Source: Ananas comosus
Taxonomy: Eukaryota; Streptophyta; Magnoliopsida; Poales; Bromeliaceae
NCBI RefSeq assembly: GCF_001540865.1
Contig: NC_033624.1
Coordinates: forward strand, 1,343,393 to 1,407,392
Length of the DNA: 64,000 nucleotides
Direction of reading: 5' to 3'
Shown: positions 1 to 14,049 of the stretch, piece by piece
Numbering within the stretch: position 1 is the first letter of the stretch
Layout: every line of letters begins with the position of its first letter
The notes under the pieces: model-generated
The model's input: the letters and a program-made list of their open reading frames with translations, nothing else
Told to the model about the DNA's origin: nothing
Database searches by the model: none
Position numbers and translations under genes: made by a program

Positions 1-109
1 CAACCTTGGATAGCTTATTACTTGTTCGTTTTGGATATGTGTATAGATGTTGAGACATGTCCATCATTCATAGAATGGTGTGACCCACAAATTCAAGTGA
101 GCCATACAT

Positions 110-110
<1 letters not shown>

Positions 111-152
<42 letters not shown>
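111..152. repeat. (AG)n microsatellite
   Basis: About 21 uninterrupted AG units. It creates a false poly-Glu/Arg reading frame. Confidence 0.95.
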
Positions 153-156
<4 letters not shown>

Positions 157-468
157 GAGAGTAAAAAAGCAACAAACTCTTATCAGTATGAATCCTTAAT
201 TATACCTGTCAGGGAAAGGAACATTCAATCAATCCACCTTTCATTTTACTTAACTATCCTATTTGTGAATTACCTATTTGCTTGTGCAAAGATAAGTGTA
301 CTGCTTTCTTGGATTAAATTGTTTAACTTCAGCCCCTAAAGTTTTTTTTTTTTTTTTTAAATCTGGCCACTAGGTTTCGAACTTTTATATTTCGTTTCAA
401 TTAGATCACAATCATCTTCTGAAATTCATCAATTTTGATGAAATCTTTGAGAACTTCTGTAAAGCCCT

Positions 469-534
469 GACTATTCATATAGATAGCAGTCATGGTCTGA
501 CTGACTATTCATATAGATAGCCGTCATGGTCTGA
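469..534. repeat. 34-bp tandem duplication
   Basis: Two adjacent copies of a 34-bp unit (starting gactattcatatagatag) differ at one position (cagtcatgg versus ccgtcatgg). There is no coding context. Confidence 0.9.
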
Positions 535-2059
535 AAGTGCTCGGTCAATTTCCTTATCTTATCTTTTAAGATTTTGAAATAGTTTGGTAGCTGGTATTCG
601 TATGTTCGATTCGACGCCAAAAATGTGGGGTATTTCAAACGAAACAATAGGTGTCGTGTACGAGACCGAGGTAGTCATAAATTTGGAGTACGACAATGCG
701 GTTGCTGAGATCGGACTTGATGCGATGTGCGATATGTGCGCGCGCGTTCGATTTTCTAGACGGCAGTGAGGGTGGTGAGATTAGGTCGAGGTGGTCCTTC
801 AAACTTCCACACGTCCCATCTTGTGGGAGCGCAGTATGTATCAAGAAACTTAAGCACGTCTTTCCTCTAGCTCTTGTTTGTTGTAGCAGGTCTTAGTTTC
901 GTTTGATAAGTCTCTCCTTTTTAGGGTCTTCTTAGGTCTTGAATTGCTAAGAGCTAAGAATTGACATAAACATATATAGATATAGTTTTGTGAACAGGCA
1001 AAATTATTCCTGAACTATGTCCGAAGATCTATTTTTTCCACTATTCTCTAGTAACTTAATCATTTATTTCAAATGGTACCAGAGTAAGTCTTGAGTTCAT
1101 AATCGGGATCAGAACTTATCGAATGATGGGGTATTCAAATTGAGAAGAAATCGAGGGTAGATTGATGGGCATTCCGCGACAAACTTTGTTAGTTTGGTCT
1201 AGACAATAATTGTGAGATTTAATCAGAGCCTGCAATTCAGTGAACGGTTAGGATTTAACACATCAAGGGCACATCGAAATGAATTCGAGTACCAAAGAGG
1301 TAGGAACCTTTCCATTCGTTTACTGGTGGAGTTTTCTTCTTTCTTTGTTGTTGAGAAACGTTGAATCTGTTAAATTCCTGCAAAATAAAAGTTAACATGC
1401 TTGATAGAACACATTCTTATCCAAAAGCTTAAGCACGCGAGTTAAATTACCGTAGGATGATTTCCAATAACTTAGATTGTAGAGACCTGCGGCCCGTTTG
1501 GACTATGCAGGGCATTTGCCCGATGCTATTTAGGACTTGTTTGGCTCTGCTTTGGCTTCTGCTATTTACAGCGACATATAAAACTTCTACTAGATAATGT
1601 AATACGAAAGAAAAAATGATTACAGTAGTGTATAAACTATGCCAGAACCTGGAAAATTAAGCAATTAGTCTGAAGAGAAGTGCAACATGATACAATGAGG
1701 AGAGATACCAATAAGAGAGATTTCATGAAACAGTTGCAGAATCTTTCACATTGCGAACCGATAACCTGACCGCATGAAAAGATATTTGATTCATGAACCT
1801 ACCATAGTCGTAGACGCAAATTCGCAGATTGAAAATTTCCATGCAGGTTGGCTCTTGATCTAAAAGAGGCAAAAGATCATTTCAGGTAATTTCTACAACT
1901 TTATCAAACAAAAACAGGAAAAGAAGTTTGAATCACCAACAATCCTCAACAAACTATATTCCGACCCTGTTGCATCTTTATGCTCCTACAAACTAAGTAA
2001 ACATCTATTGAGCTATGCAATTTTATAGTAGTCACATACATAACATGTGAATCAATGAA

Positions 2060-3529
2060 TCACCAAAAATCCTTACAGGAGCATGATCCTCCTCTGAAAT
2101 GGTGAAACCTTTTACCATCGCGAACAACAATCTCCCGCTCGTAGATCTTAGATATAAGCTTTATCGCGACATGACAATCCATGCAGATTCTAAGATTCTT
2201 AAATATCCTTATTGTCGTTCCGGGCTTTGTTTTTGTGAAGCAAAATGCAATGGCCAATTTTTCGCTATGAAGCGAGAGCGCCATCTCCTTCCCTTCTTCA
2301 TCCAAGTCAAGGAACACCGCTTCAGTGCTCCCTACATACCCTGCTAATCTTAGCCTCTCCATTATCTCATCAAGCATCATGTATATCGCCCACGTATCAG
2401 GGTGCGACCGATCTCCCACAAAGAACTCATGAATGCGTCCGTCCACCTCGACGAGACTACACCCGGGAGTCTTCTTAACACCCAATTCATCCATTAGAGC
2501 TCGCACTTTCTTTACGTCATCAAACCTACGCATTTTGGCATACACATTGGAGAGGAGGATGTAAGCTGAGGAGTTGGTCGGCTCCAACTCCGCCAACTGT
2601 TTGGCGGCGGCCTCGGAAGTGCTTATGTCCCCGAGCTTCTGGGAACCACTCAAAAGAGCTCCCCAGATCAGTGCGTCGGGCTTCATGGGCATCGTGTTCG
2701 CCACATCCCATGCTTTGCTAATGAGACCTGATTTCGCATAGAGATCCACCATGCAACCGTAGTGCTCGATCGTGGGTTCGATCCCGAACTCCTCTCTCAT
2801 TCGGAAGAAGTACTCTTCTCCATTCTTCACCAACCCGCCGTGGGTGCAGCCCGAGAGCAACCCCAAGAACGTGACGCTGTTAGGCGTAACACCTAATCCG
2901 ATCATTCTCTCGAACAGATCGATGCAATCGTGCACATGACCGTGCATAGCGAGCCCGGATATCATCGCGGTCCACGCCGTGACATCTTTTCTATCGCCCA
3001 TTCTATCGAACACCTCGAGGGCTCTCTCCAAGGACCCGCATTTGCAATACATATCGACCAAGGACGTGCCGAGCACCGCGTCGAGCGCCATGCCGCGGCG
3101 CTCCGCGTACGCGTGCGCCCACTCGCCCTGCTCGAGCGCGCCGAGCTTGGCGCACGCGTAGAGCACGCTCGTGAGGGTGTGTCTGTTGGGCTGGGCGGCG
3201 GCGCCGCTCTCCAGCATGGCGCGGAACACGCGGAGCGCGCCCCGGCAGTCGCCGCGCCTGGCGAGGCCGTGGATGACGCAGGTCCAGGTGACCACGTCCC
3301 GCCGGGGCATTTGGTCGAACAGGCGGAGGGCGCGGTCGAGGGGGCCGGAGCGGAGGTGGGCGGCGAGGAGGGAGTTGAAGGAGGCGAGGTCGGGGAGGCG
3401 GGCATGGTGGGAGAAGAGGCGGAGGGCGAGGGAGGAGGGGTAGAGGGGGAGGAGGGAGGAGAGGAGGAAGGGGAGGGGGAGGAAGCCGAGGAGGAGGATG
3501 TGGGGGGCGAGGGAGATGAGCGATCGCAT
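2060..3529 (-). CDS. PPR protein, PLS class with E/E+ and DYW domains (DFW ending)
   Basis: Single-exon gene of 489 residues. Pentatricopeptide repeats run from about residue 48 to 310, with typical units such as DVVTWTCVIHGLARRG and DAVLGTSLVDMYCKCG. An E domain follows, with the box PGCSLVEVDGRIHEFFVGD. The C-terminal DYW cytidine-deaminase-like domain has the zinc-ligand signature HSE at about 421-423 and CMDC at about 449-452. The last three residues are DFW rather than DYW, a common variant. Members of this family bind organelle transcripts and usually take part in C-to-U editing. The hydrophobic N-terminus (about residues 5-40) may be part of a targeting peptide. The protein is short for a DYW protein, so only about half a dozen repeats are present. 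The start chosen is the first in-frame ATG before a GC-rich coding stretch; an upstream start cannot be excluded. The target RNA is unknown. Confidence 0.93.
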   Translation of the reverse strand: MRSLISLAPHILLLGFLPLPFLLSSLLPLYPSSLALRLFSHHARLPDLASFNSLLAAHLRSGPLDRALRLFDQMPRRDVVTWTCVIHGLARRGDCRGALRVFRAMLESGAAAQPNRHTLTSVLYACAKLGALEQGEWAHAYAERRGMALDAVLGTSLVDMYCKCGSLERALEVFDRMGDRKDVTAWTAMISGLAMHGHVHDCIDLFERMIGLGVTPNSVTFLGLLSGCTHGGLVKNGEEYFFRMREEFGIEPTIEHYGCMVDLYAKSGLISKAWDVANTMPMKPDALIWGALLSGSQKLGDISTSEAAAKQLAELEPTNSSAYILLSNVYAKMRRFDDVKKVRALMDELGVKKTPGCSLVEVDGRIHEFFVGDRSHPDTWAIYMMLDEIMERLRLAGYVGSTEAVFLDLDEEGKEMALSLHSEKLAIAFCFTKTKPGTTIRIFKNLRICMDCHVAIKLISKIYEREIVVRDGKRFHHFRGGSCSCKDFW

Positions 3530-4049
3530 TCGTCGCGATTGTGGAAAGTGCTGCTTGTCGAAGAAGCCGCTCGAGTTTTATTACTGCGTTTCAACAAAAA
3601 TTTGAAAGAGCAGAGTTCGAAGTTAGCATACACTATTTCATTTAATAGGATTATAGGTTTTTACCCTCCTAGTCTAGCTTTTCTTAATTTTGCAGATGTT
3701 TTACAAAATCTTAAACCTGCGCTAAAAAATATATATATATATATATATCTCCAACACAAAATCCAGAACTAATTAGCAGGAATGCAAACTGAGATACACA
3801 TCAATCATCACTAGAGAAAATCCAGCACATTCACACACTTCAAATTGAAAAATTGAGTAAGAGAAGCTGGTGCCACATCAAAACAAAGATAAGAGAGTAA
3901 CAAAACCAAACTTCTGACAAAATCAATGCTGTCTACTACTTATCCATAAATAGATAATTGAGTAACATAATCCCTGATTGAAACTACAAAAGCAGTTGCC
4001 ATGACCCAGAACTAGCTCAGCACAAAACATGAAAGAAAGCTCAAAGCAT

Positions 4050-5974
<1,925 letters not shown>

Positions 5975-6036
5975 CTTCGTCTCCTTCGCCGCCGCTTCGG
6001 ATCTCTCTACGAGCGCTCTCTCTGATGCGGCTAGGG

Positions 6037-6344
6037 TTAGGGTTTTGCGGGGGGGAGAGTGAGTGGCGTTTATATAGGGTGTGCGGTGTTACCCCGCTCC
6101 CCGGTTGGGTCGTATAAAAGTTCCAACGGTGGAGATTTGTTTGATGTAGCGTTTGAGCAATGGAGTTGGACCGGACCGGTTTGTTGGGCTTACGCCGATG
6201 GGCCGAGTCTAATTACGGACCGGCTCAATTTCCGATCTTGGGCCCAATTACATTTGGTCTCAAAATATTACACCTAGGTTCGGCCGGAGCCGGTCCAAAA
6301 TTGATGGCCGGGCCAACTCGGTTGAACAACCAAGAATTTGGGCC
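6037..6344 (-). promoter_or_regulatory. Telo-box and site II (TGGGCY) cluster, RPL22 promoter
   Basis: On the minus strand AAACCCTAA (plus-strand ttagggttt, 6037-6045) lies about 65 bp upstream of the RPL22 start codon. Further upstream are TGGGCY motifs at 6185-6190, 6199-6204, 6239-6244 and 6339-6344. The telo-box plus site II combination is well known in promoters of plant ribosomal-protein and proliferation-linked genes. Function here is inferred from motif and position. Confidence 0.7.
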
Positions 6345-7368
6345 GGATTTATTGTACTTTGCCCTCACTTTTCAAAACAAGCCCGATCCGCTAAAAATCA
6401 GGATCGAGACATATTTTCTTAATGACATATCTAATCCTAAAATTTTGAGCTATATTTTGATTTCACTTTTTCGGCCGTGACAATTTATTAGTTTATCAAG
6501 TTTATGAACTTTTACCTTATTTTCACTTTTATTATCAGAATTTGAATTTCAACATAAAATGAAATTTGTGCCTAGTATGACGATTCCTTTTTCAAAGGGA
6601 AGATTAATTGTTTCAAACTTACACTGTAAATTGGGAAATCAAATTTTAAATCCATATTTAAATCTGTCCAATCTTCAAATATTTTCTAGATGGATTTATT
6701 TAATAATAGTCTTAATCAAATGAGGTATTCAAGTCCCAATCTCCCCAAGCCACAAAGGTATAAAACTCAAAAAATGTCCAAGAATAAAGTGTCACATCAA
6801 AAATTGTTAAAAGAGAAGTACCTACCAATAACCACTTTGGAATAATTATGGTAAAAATAAATAAAAGTGCAAAAATCTAATGTTTGAAAACAATGGTAGG
6901 ATCCTCATTGGTCTACATGTTACTATCCCTCTTTTTCATGCAATAAAAAAAGATGGGAATAGAGGAGCTGTTTAACACTCCACAGCATCCCAAATAAACA
7001 ATTCATTTTAAATTGCAATGAGATAACTAACACAGTAAAATAAGAAGATAAAATACTACATTAAGAATAAGATAAGAAAGAAACCAATCTTCTTGGGTCC
7101 ACAAATTCGGTGTGAATTGGGGAGTACAAGGAAGAGAGAGAGAGAGTTAGAACTTTTAAATTTAATTTTTAAATTTTATTATATTGCTTAATAGGCATTT
7201 ATTTTCGAATAAAGTTACTATTTGACGAGACTTGTTTGATCATATATTTTATACATAATTTTAAATAATTTTAAAACATAATTTTTTTATAAATAAGATA
7301 GTTAAGTACTAGGATTAAAGCCTATACTAAAATAAAAAATATATATCTATTTGTGATTAATGCAAGGA

Positions 7369-7612
7369 GAGTCTGACTACTATATTTTTATGATTATAAA
7401 CTTTTTTGTACACATAAATTTTTGACCGTCAAATCTATACTTATAACCATTTTCATCCGTTAGGTCACATACTATTCAACCAACCACTCACTCAACTTTA
7501 GAAGACTATTATCATTTTAATCGGCGACTACTATGATCCAAACGATCGAAAACTTTATAAGTATAAAGAAGTTTATACTTTATACTTATAAAAGTATAGT
7601 AGTCCTGATCAT
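7369..7612. mobile_element. Small TIR element (MITE)
   Basis: The left end contains gtctgactactatattttta and the right end, in reverse complement, contains atcaggactactatactttt. Both arms then continue with related 'tataaacttttttgtac / tataaacttctttatac' sequence before a non-coding core. It resembles the 'acta(c/t)tatac' MITE group seen again at 29.5, 54.2 and 55.6 kb. Confidence 0.55.
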
Positions 7613-7758
7613 ACAAGTAAATAAATATAAAATATATAAATAGAAACTTTGATTCAGGAGAAAATTTTATTGAACTATTTGATAAAATACAGAACAGGGA
7701 GAATTAGGATTTCAAACAAGTAAAAAAGTTCAAAAAACTTTGTATTTTTTATTTTTTT

Positions 7759-7759
<1 letters not shown>

Positions 7760-7799
<40 letters not shown>

Positions 7800-7876
7800 T
7801 AAGAGGTTGTCACCTATGTGGATGTGCACATGGCACGTGTCACTCCACTTGCACACGCCATATTTCCATCTTTAGC

Positions 7877-7921
<45 letters not shown>
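7760..7921. repeat. (AG)n and (CT)n microsatellites
   Basis: (AG)n runs from 7760 to 7794 and (CT)n from 7880 to 7921. They are separated by about 85 bp of ordinary sequence and could pair as inverted simple repeats. Confidence 0.9.
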
Positions 7922-7925
<4 letters not shown>

Positions 7926-7998
7926 TTTCCCCATCTCCCCTTTGGTTGTCTCCTCACCAAAGCTCATCAACTCCACATCCATTTTGCAAATGAACCCA

Positions 7999-8392
7999 CC
8001 TCTTATCCCTCTCTCTAAATTCTATATTTCTCTTTCTCTTTACATATACATTCCTCTCCTAGCTTGTTGTTGTTCTACTTTTTGTTGCTTTGAAATTTGG
8101 AAGATCCTTAAAATAAATCAAAATGGATGTGGAGTACCAAGAGGTGGGTTCATTTAGATTTCTTTTAATCCTTTTCTCCTTCTTCTTTTTTTGNCATCCT
8201 CTTATCCCTCTCTCTAAATTCTATATTTCTCTTTCTCTTTACATATACATTCCTCTCCTAGCTTGTTGTTGTTTTACTTTTTGTTGCTTTGAAATTCGGA
8301 AGATCCTTAAAATAAATCAAAATGGATGTGGAGTACCAAGAGGTGGGTTCATTTAGATTTCTTTTAATCCTTTTCTCCTTCTTCTTTTTTTG
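7999..8392. other. Probable false duplication at a contig join (N at 8194)
   Basis: Bases 7999-8193 and 8198-8392 are the same approximately 195-bp sequence (offset 199), differing at about two positions (ttctac/tttac, atttgg/attcgg). They are separated by a single N at 8194. Both copies contain the first exon of the hydrolase gene (ATG at 8123 and 8322) with its splice donor. The single N and the allele-like differences point to two overlapping contigs left unmerged rather than a biological duplication. Confidence 0.75.
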
Positions 8393-10253
8393 TTTTGTTT
8401 TGGTGTGTTTATTATTAAATCCCATTAGTAATCTCCTTGTTTGGTTTGATATATATTAAACCTTAATTTTTCTTTATGTATATGTTTTTAGGAGTATATT
8501 AGGAGTTCAAGAGGGGTGCAACTGTTCACATGTAGATGGTTACCACTCTCTTCACCACCCAAAGCACTTGTATTCCTTTGCCATGGTATGTTCTTATGCT
8601 TAATTATAATCATCATTAATAAATATCATGATATAATTGGAAAACAAAAAAATTATACAAGAATGGTGTTTTGTTTTCTTTGTTAAGTATAATTTTATGA
8701 CATTCCTGTTGTTTATTTGGTGCAGGCTATGGCATGGAATGTAGTGGCTTCATGAAAGGTAACAATATCAATAATCTTTTTAAAGGTTCTTTTATAGTAA
8801 TCTATAGTCCTCAAATGCAATATTTATAGAAGGTTCTTTTTTTTTTTGTCCTTTTTTGCTCCAAGATTTTTTTTTTTTTTTTGTGTGGCCTAGTACAATA
8901 TAAATTTCAAAATCAAGAAAATCAAGGTCTCAAAAAAAGGAAAAAAAAAAAAAGTGTACATGTAATCCACTTCTCCCTCTGCTCATTCTCTGTAGCCTTT
9001 TTACTTCACGGGTACAATGTTTTGTAGCTTTTTGGTTGTTACATGTGAATATATTATCTCTACGTACATGTGACATACATATGCTAGAGAAAGAAAAATA
9101 CCTTTGGAAAAATACATTGTATCCTATTTTCACTCCTTTCTCACTTTGCTAATTTTGCTTAATTCTGAAACATATTTAAATAATTGTATCAAACTACATT
9201 CTTCATTAGGGGTGGCATTAAAAGTTTTCACAGTGTATATTTTCAAAACTATTGAGGATCAAATTAAACAAATACTTTAAAGGGCACTTGTATGTTAATA
9301 TATGAAATAAATAATTTGAACCAAACTAGTAATTATTAATTTAGGAGAAAATTCTAGAGGGAACAATAAATAACAAGACCACTTTACACTCCATCTTTAA
9401 TGGCATGCATTTCTTATAATTGAGAGAGGTGAGAGAATTGAATGATCTCTCTTTTTTTCTTGGTGCTTTATTTAAAAGATAGAAAATATTTATTAGCCAC
9501 CTACCACCTTTATACTTTCTCTCCCAAAATAAAAGGAAACCACCTATATATATTAAATGCACCTCTATGGAAAGTATTTGATTTTGAACATATGCTGCTT
9601 TTTTTAGAAAAGAATATATACTACCAAGGGTTAGTGAGAACATAACAGAAATTATTATTCAGAGATGATCTGATGCACTGAAACTGGTCAAATTTACTGT
9701 TTTTATATTTCTGTCACTTTTCATATGGTATTTTTTCTCTTCAATTGATTTAGAATGTGTTCAGATGTAGTTAACTTAGTCCCCGCTATAGGCTTAAAAA
9801 AGAGAAATATCAAAATAAAATTACTATTCTATTTTATAACTTACAGTAACCCTAATTAAATTTTGTTTCTTAAATTACTATCACAATTCCGATCTAAGTA
9901 ATATGTACTATTTATTTGCCATTTTAACATAATTTCGACCTACAAATTCTTGTTTTTTATTTTTTTTTGGAATTCATGGTCAAAATATTTTCCCTTTATT
10001 GGGTCAATATATCCTTTTAATTGGTTAATGTTTGGTGAGCTACCACCACATCCCCAAAATTTATTTACATAACCATTATTCTCTAAAATCCATTTAAAAT
10101 GCCGAATTTAATGCATAAGTTGTTTTTTATTCGTTTCCCACAACTGCATGCTCGGAACCCTTTTATTGTACTTTGCTTTGGACCATATTTTTTACCTTTG
10201 AGAAATTATTTTTGTGGACCAGGTCCAACGAACTAGGCTACGAGAGTANTAAA

Positions 10254-10290
<37 letters not shown>

Positions 10291-13200
10291 ATATAAAGCC
10301 CAAAAAAGTAAATAGGATAATGCCTCCATCATGACACTTATTAGGATATATAAGAAAGTTGTTATTTAAATTAATTTCTTAATTTGCTACAATCTCTGCG
10401 GTTCAATTATTGGGTGTGTCTGGTTCGAAGTCGGAATTGGTATCGAAATCGAAATGAGAATAAAGCTGAAACCGGGGTCGGAATGATTCATTACCTTATT
10501 TTGTTTGGTTCGACATCTGAATTGGAATCGGAATGAATTAATTTTTATTGTCGGTGTTTGGTTCAGATAGATGTTAGAAATATAATCAAATTAATATGTC
10601 AATTTTATTTTCATAATATATTAGTTTATTACTTTTGTTAAAATAAAAATTTATCAATATGATTTAGCAATACACTCAGCAGCACAGCAAAACTAGTGCA
10701 TTTTAACTGATGTGTTCTCGGTTCATAGGTGATTTGGTGGACCAGGTTTAGGCAATTGTATACACATTTAGTTAACGGTGCATTAAGTATTGTCCTTATT
10801 TACCCCACCAATCCGAGCCCGGGTTGTTGTCGGGTTCTGTGACTCATTAATTCGGGCTCAGTCCCATTGCGTCGTGTGGGCTCACTACGTGAACCCATTT
10901 ATATTTATTTACAGTTGCATTAATTTTCACCATCCTAATTATAAAAAATGTGACACTTCAACAAGCGAATCAAATTTATTGAATCTGATCAAATTTTTTT
11001 TAATACCAATTTATTTTCTTCGATCATTGTTGTGAATAGCGCGGTGATGTTATTTGGACGAAAATGGCTAATAAAAGAGCGTATATATATAGTATTGAAT
11101 TGAATTTGGTGATGATAGGGTGCGGGACGAGGCTAGCCACCGCTGGATACGGAGTTCATGGGATCGATTACGAGGGGCACGGGAGGTCCATGGGAGCTCG
11201 ATGCTACATCAAGAAGTTCGACCACATCGTCGCCGACTGCGATCGTTTCTTCAAATCCATTTGCGGTAAAAATATTTCCGACCTTTTTCTCTAACTTTCC
11301 TTCCATCACATCAACAAGAATTATAGCTGATTTTGATATATGATGTTGCTTATTGGAATAGTATGTTGACTTTATACTTAGGACACAGAATCAATTCAAA
11401 AGCTTAAACTTATAACAATAAAACGCCTAGCATATTATATAGATTGTACGTGCAAGAAATAGATTGTTATATAAAATTTAGCATATTCTAGATAACTCAA
11501 ACGATTACTCTCTCGTTTATTTCTAGAGTATGCGCGAGAGTTCTTTTCATATCTACATAGTATTATATATATTATATAAGTGCAAGCAATCACATCACAA
11601 GTGTCATGTTTTTTGTTCTAGTCTTTTTTTGTCATCTTATGGATAAACCGTGCTTTCGCTATTATCAAATTTCAAATTTTCAAAATCAGAGTAACGAGTA
11701 CTGATTAAGTACGATTTAGAGCTTATGATATATAACGTTGTTTGATTTTGAAATTGAACGATGTATACCTGCAATATTGATGTTACATATAATCATTTAT
11801 GACTAACTTTTTTTTTCTCTAAAATTGATGGGCAAAAAATCACTATCACTCCCAATAAGTTTGTTGAGATGTCACTCCCAATATTCCTTATATACTATAA
11901 CAAAGCATGGAAAAGCTTTTATGTATAATTTAATGTTCCAAGGGACACGCAAGTGACCAGTCACATGAGTCACATCCCATCATTTTGGGTTCAAAGGGTT
12001 TAGTTAGACAATTATGGATGATTTGTACCGAACAATGTAGGTACTTACTGATTCATCAGTAACAAAATGCATTTTAACCGTTTAATTTGAACGATTACAA
12101 ATACATCGGCTACGACTTGGATGCGTTATGCTCCTGGTTTGTTTTAAATGCATCAAGCTTCTGATTGATGTTAAGACATTTCATTATCGGTTTGCCGATT
12201 TTACTAACTTTTGTTGATATTTCTTACAAAAAATCAGTAGTCATTATTTTTGTTGCGCGATTATAGAATTGGAAGAGAACAGGACGAAGAGTCGGTTTCT
12301 GTACGGGGAGTCGATGGGAGGCGCCGTCGCGCTTCTCCTTCACAGGAAGGATCCCACCTTCTGGGACGGTGCCGTTCTCGTCGCGCCCATGTGCAAGGTA
12401 ACTTTACGCGAGATGTACTCTAACTGTCTAATTCACCGTTCATACTATTTAACCAAATATATAACCACTCCTCAGGACGGAAAAATGAATTGGTCTTAAA
12501 TTTATTGCTTAAATATTTTAGCTAAGCATATTTTTTTTATATAATTTTTGGTTTAGATATCCGAGAAGGTGAAGCCCCACCCAGTAGTGGTGAACCTTTT
12601 GACGCGCGTGGAGGAGATAATCCCCAAGTGGAAAATTGTCCCCACTAAGGACGTAATCGACTCCGCATTTAAGGACCCTATCAAGCGTGAAGAGGTATAG
12701 GATTATTTTTCAAAAACTTAAGCGGTTAAAGAATAATATTTTTATATATTTTGTGTTAATTTATTCCTCGTGGAATAGTAATTTTTTTTCACTTATTGTG
12801 GAGTATCTAATACCAATTAATTTTTGGAATTAACAGATACGAAGCAACAAGCTTATCTACCAGGATAAGCCTCGCCTTAAGACCGCGCTTGAGTTGCTCA
12901 GAACCAGCATGGACCTCGAGGACAGCTTATCCAAGGTAATTCGTAATAAGTGTGTTATGCTGACTCATTAACTGTAATTTAAATTATCTTTGATGATACG
13001 TGACAAATTGCGAAAATAGTTAGTCTGAAGTCGTGCAACATTTGCAGGTGAAGTTGCCGTTCTTTGTGCTTCATGGCGAGGCCGACACGGTGACCGACCC
13101 GGAGGTGAGCCGAGCGTTGTACGAGCGCGCGGGAAGTTCCGACAAGACAATCAAGCTATATCCAGGAATGTGGCACGGCCTAACCGCCGGCGAGCCCGAC

Positions 13201-13419
13201 GACAATGTGGAGGCCGTGTTCGCCGACATCGTAGCGTGGCTCGACCAACATAGCTGTCGGTGGACCCACGACCGGACACGCTGTCCCGAAAAGCCCGAGC
13301 CGGACATCATTACCATCGGTAGCGATAGCCCTACGTCGCCGGTCAAGACGCGGCGGCCGCGGCATCGGGTTTTTCTTTGCGGGTGGAAGGGTCGGACGCA
13401 GCATCACTCGGCCATGTAA
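8322..13419 (+). CDS. Alpha/beta hydrolase, monoacylglycerol lipase / caffeoylshikimate esterase-like
   Basis: Eight exons fit: 8322-8342, 8492-8585, 8726-8758, 11119-11265, 12267-12397, 12557-12694, 12837-12935 and 13048-13419. All introns are GT-AG, and the product is 344 residues. The oxyanion segment CHGYG is at about 37-41, and GHGRS is at 69-73. The nucleophile elbow is GESMGG with Ser114. Asp234 (in HGEADTVTDP) and His264 (in GMWHGL) complete the triad. This is the plant MAGL family, whose members hydrolyse monoacylglycerols, lysophospholipids or, in the lignin pathway, caffeoyl shikimate. Which substrate applies cannot be read from sequence. There is no signal peptide. The last ~50 residues are a basic, Ser/Pro-rich tail. 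Intron 3 is 2.4 kb and contains an N (10249) next to a (TA)n tract. Exon 1 is present twice (also at 8123-8143) because of the probable assembly duplication; I used the copy nearest exon 2. Confidence 0.92.
10249..10286. repeat. Single N and (TA)n tract in hydrolase intron 3
   Basis: A lone N sits at 10249, and a run of TA units follows at about 10257-10286. This is probably a sequence join of unknown length, so the true intron size is uncertain. Confidence 0.8.
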
Positions 13420-14049
13420 AGAGTTCGTGAAAGGGGAATGTTTTCCGTTGGCATTTCATCGAACACTGTGGAAAGGGGGAAAATAAAATGTGACGAGAGG
13501 ATACAGTAATAATAATAATAATAAAAAACATAATAAATTGGTGTGTTGAGCATTATAAAATAGGGTGTTACAAATGAATTTGTCAAATAAAAATTAGTTT
13601 AAATTTCAGAAGGGTATATCTTTTTTCCTTCACCTTTTCCGGTATGCCTAATCCTGTGTCATACGTTCAAATTAAAAGGAAAGATGAGCAAAAACAAACA
13701 GTATTTTTTTGAAAGCATTGTATTAATGGTCTCATTTTGACATAGATAGGATATCAACAAAGAAGCATCCATTTTGACAATTCATAAGAGAGAATAAAAA
13801 ATAACTACCAACAAAAGGTCAAAAAAGAAATGATAATACAGAGTAAGCATGAAAAATATTATTGGTAACAATAAAATGATTCCACTACTAACTTCTACGT
13901 AGCTACTCTGATTTAGTAGCCAAAGCTTATAGTAAGCCTTCAAGTTCAAGTAGATGTATGTTCACTTATTGCTCCTTTCTTTCTTCCTCCTTTGACTTGC
14001 GTAAAGATAACTCGGACCGATGATGATCCGACGGTCGTAACTTAAAGAC
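13420..14049. other. Spacer between two convergent genes
   Basis: AT-rich sequence between the hydrolase stop (plus strand) and the UXS stop (minus strand). It should hold both 3' UTRs and polyadenylation regions. No further gene or repeat is supported. Confidence 0.6.

Larger units (their letters stand above)
1..2059. other. Intergenic sequence, no gene supported
   Basis: No ORF here resembles a known protein. The reading frames in the first 900 bases are short, low in complexity or cross simple repeats. The stretch holds an (AG)n tract and a 34-bp tandem duplication, listed separately. The downstream part (about 1.5-2.06 kb) is probably 3' flank or 3' UTR of the minus-strand PPR gene. A short piece near 1495-1560 has the 'cgtttgg...cttgtttggct' look of a degraded TIR transposon end. 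Confidence 0.6.
6345..8121. other. Intergenic AT-rich sequence upstream of the hydrolase gene
   Basis: No coding sequence is supported. The region holds one MITE (7369-7612), an (AG)n tract at 7760-7794 and a (CT)n tract at 7880-7921. The pyrimidine-rich stretch after 7880 is likely promoter or 5' UTR of the hydrolase gene that starts near 8.1-8.3 kb. Confidence 0.5.

Noticed and set aside
111..339. Reading frame with a poly-Glu/Arg core at the left edge
   Set aside because: It is created by the (AG)n tract; neither flank looks coding.
2930..3772. 280-residue plus-strand frame over the PPR gene
   Set aside because: Gly/Glu/Ala-rich antisense shadow of the GC-rich PPR 5' end. The minus-strand protein has clear PPR and DYW motifs.
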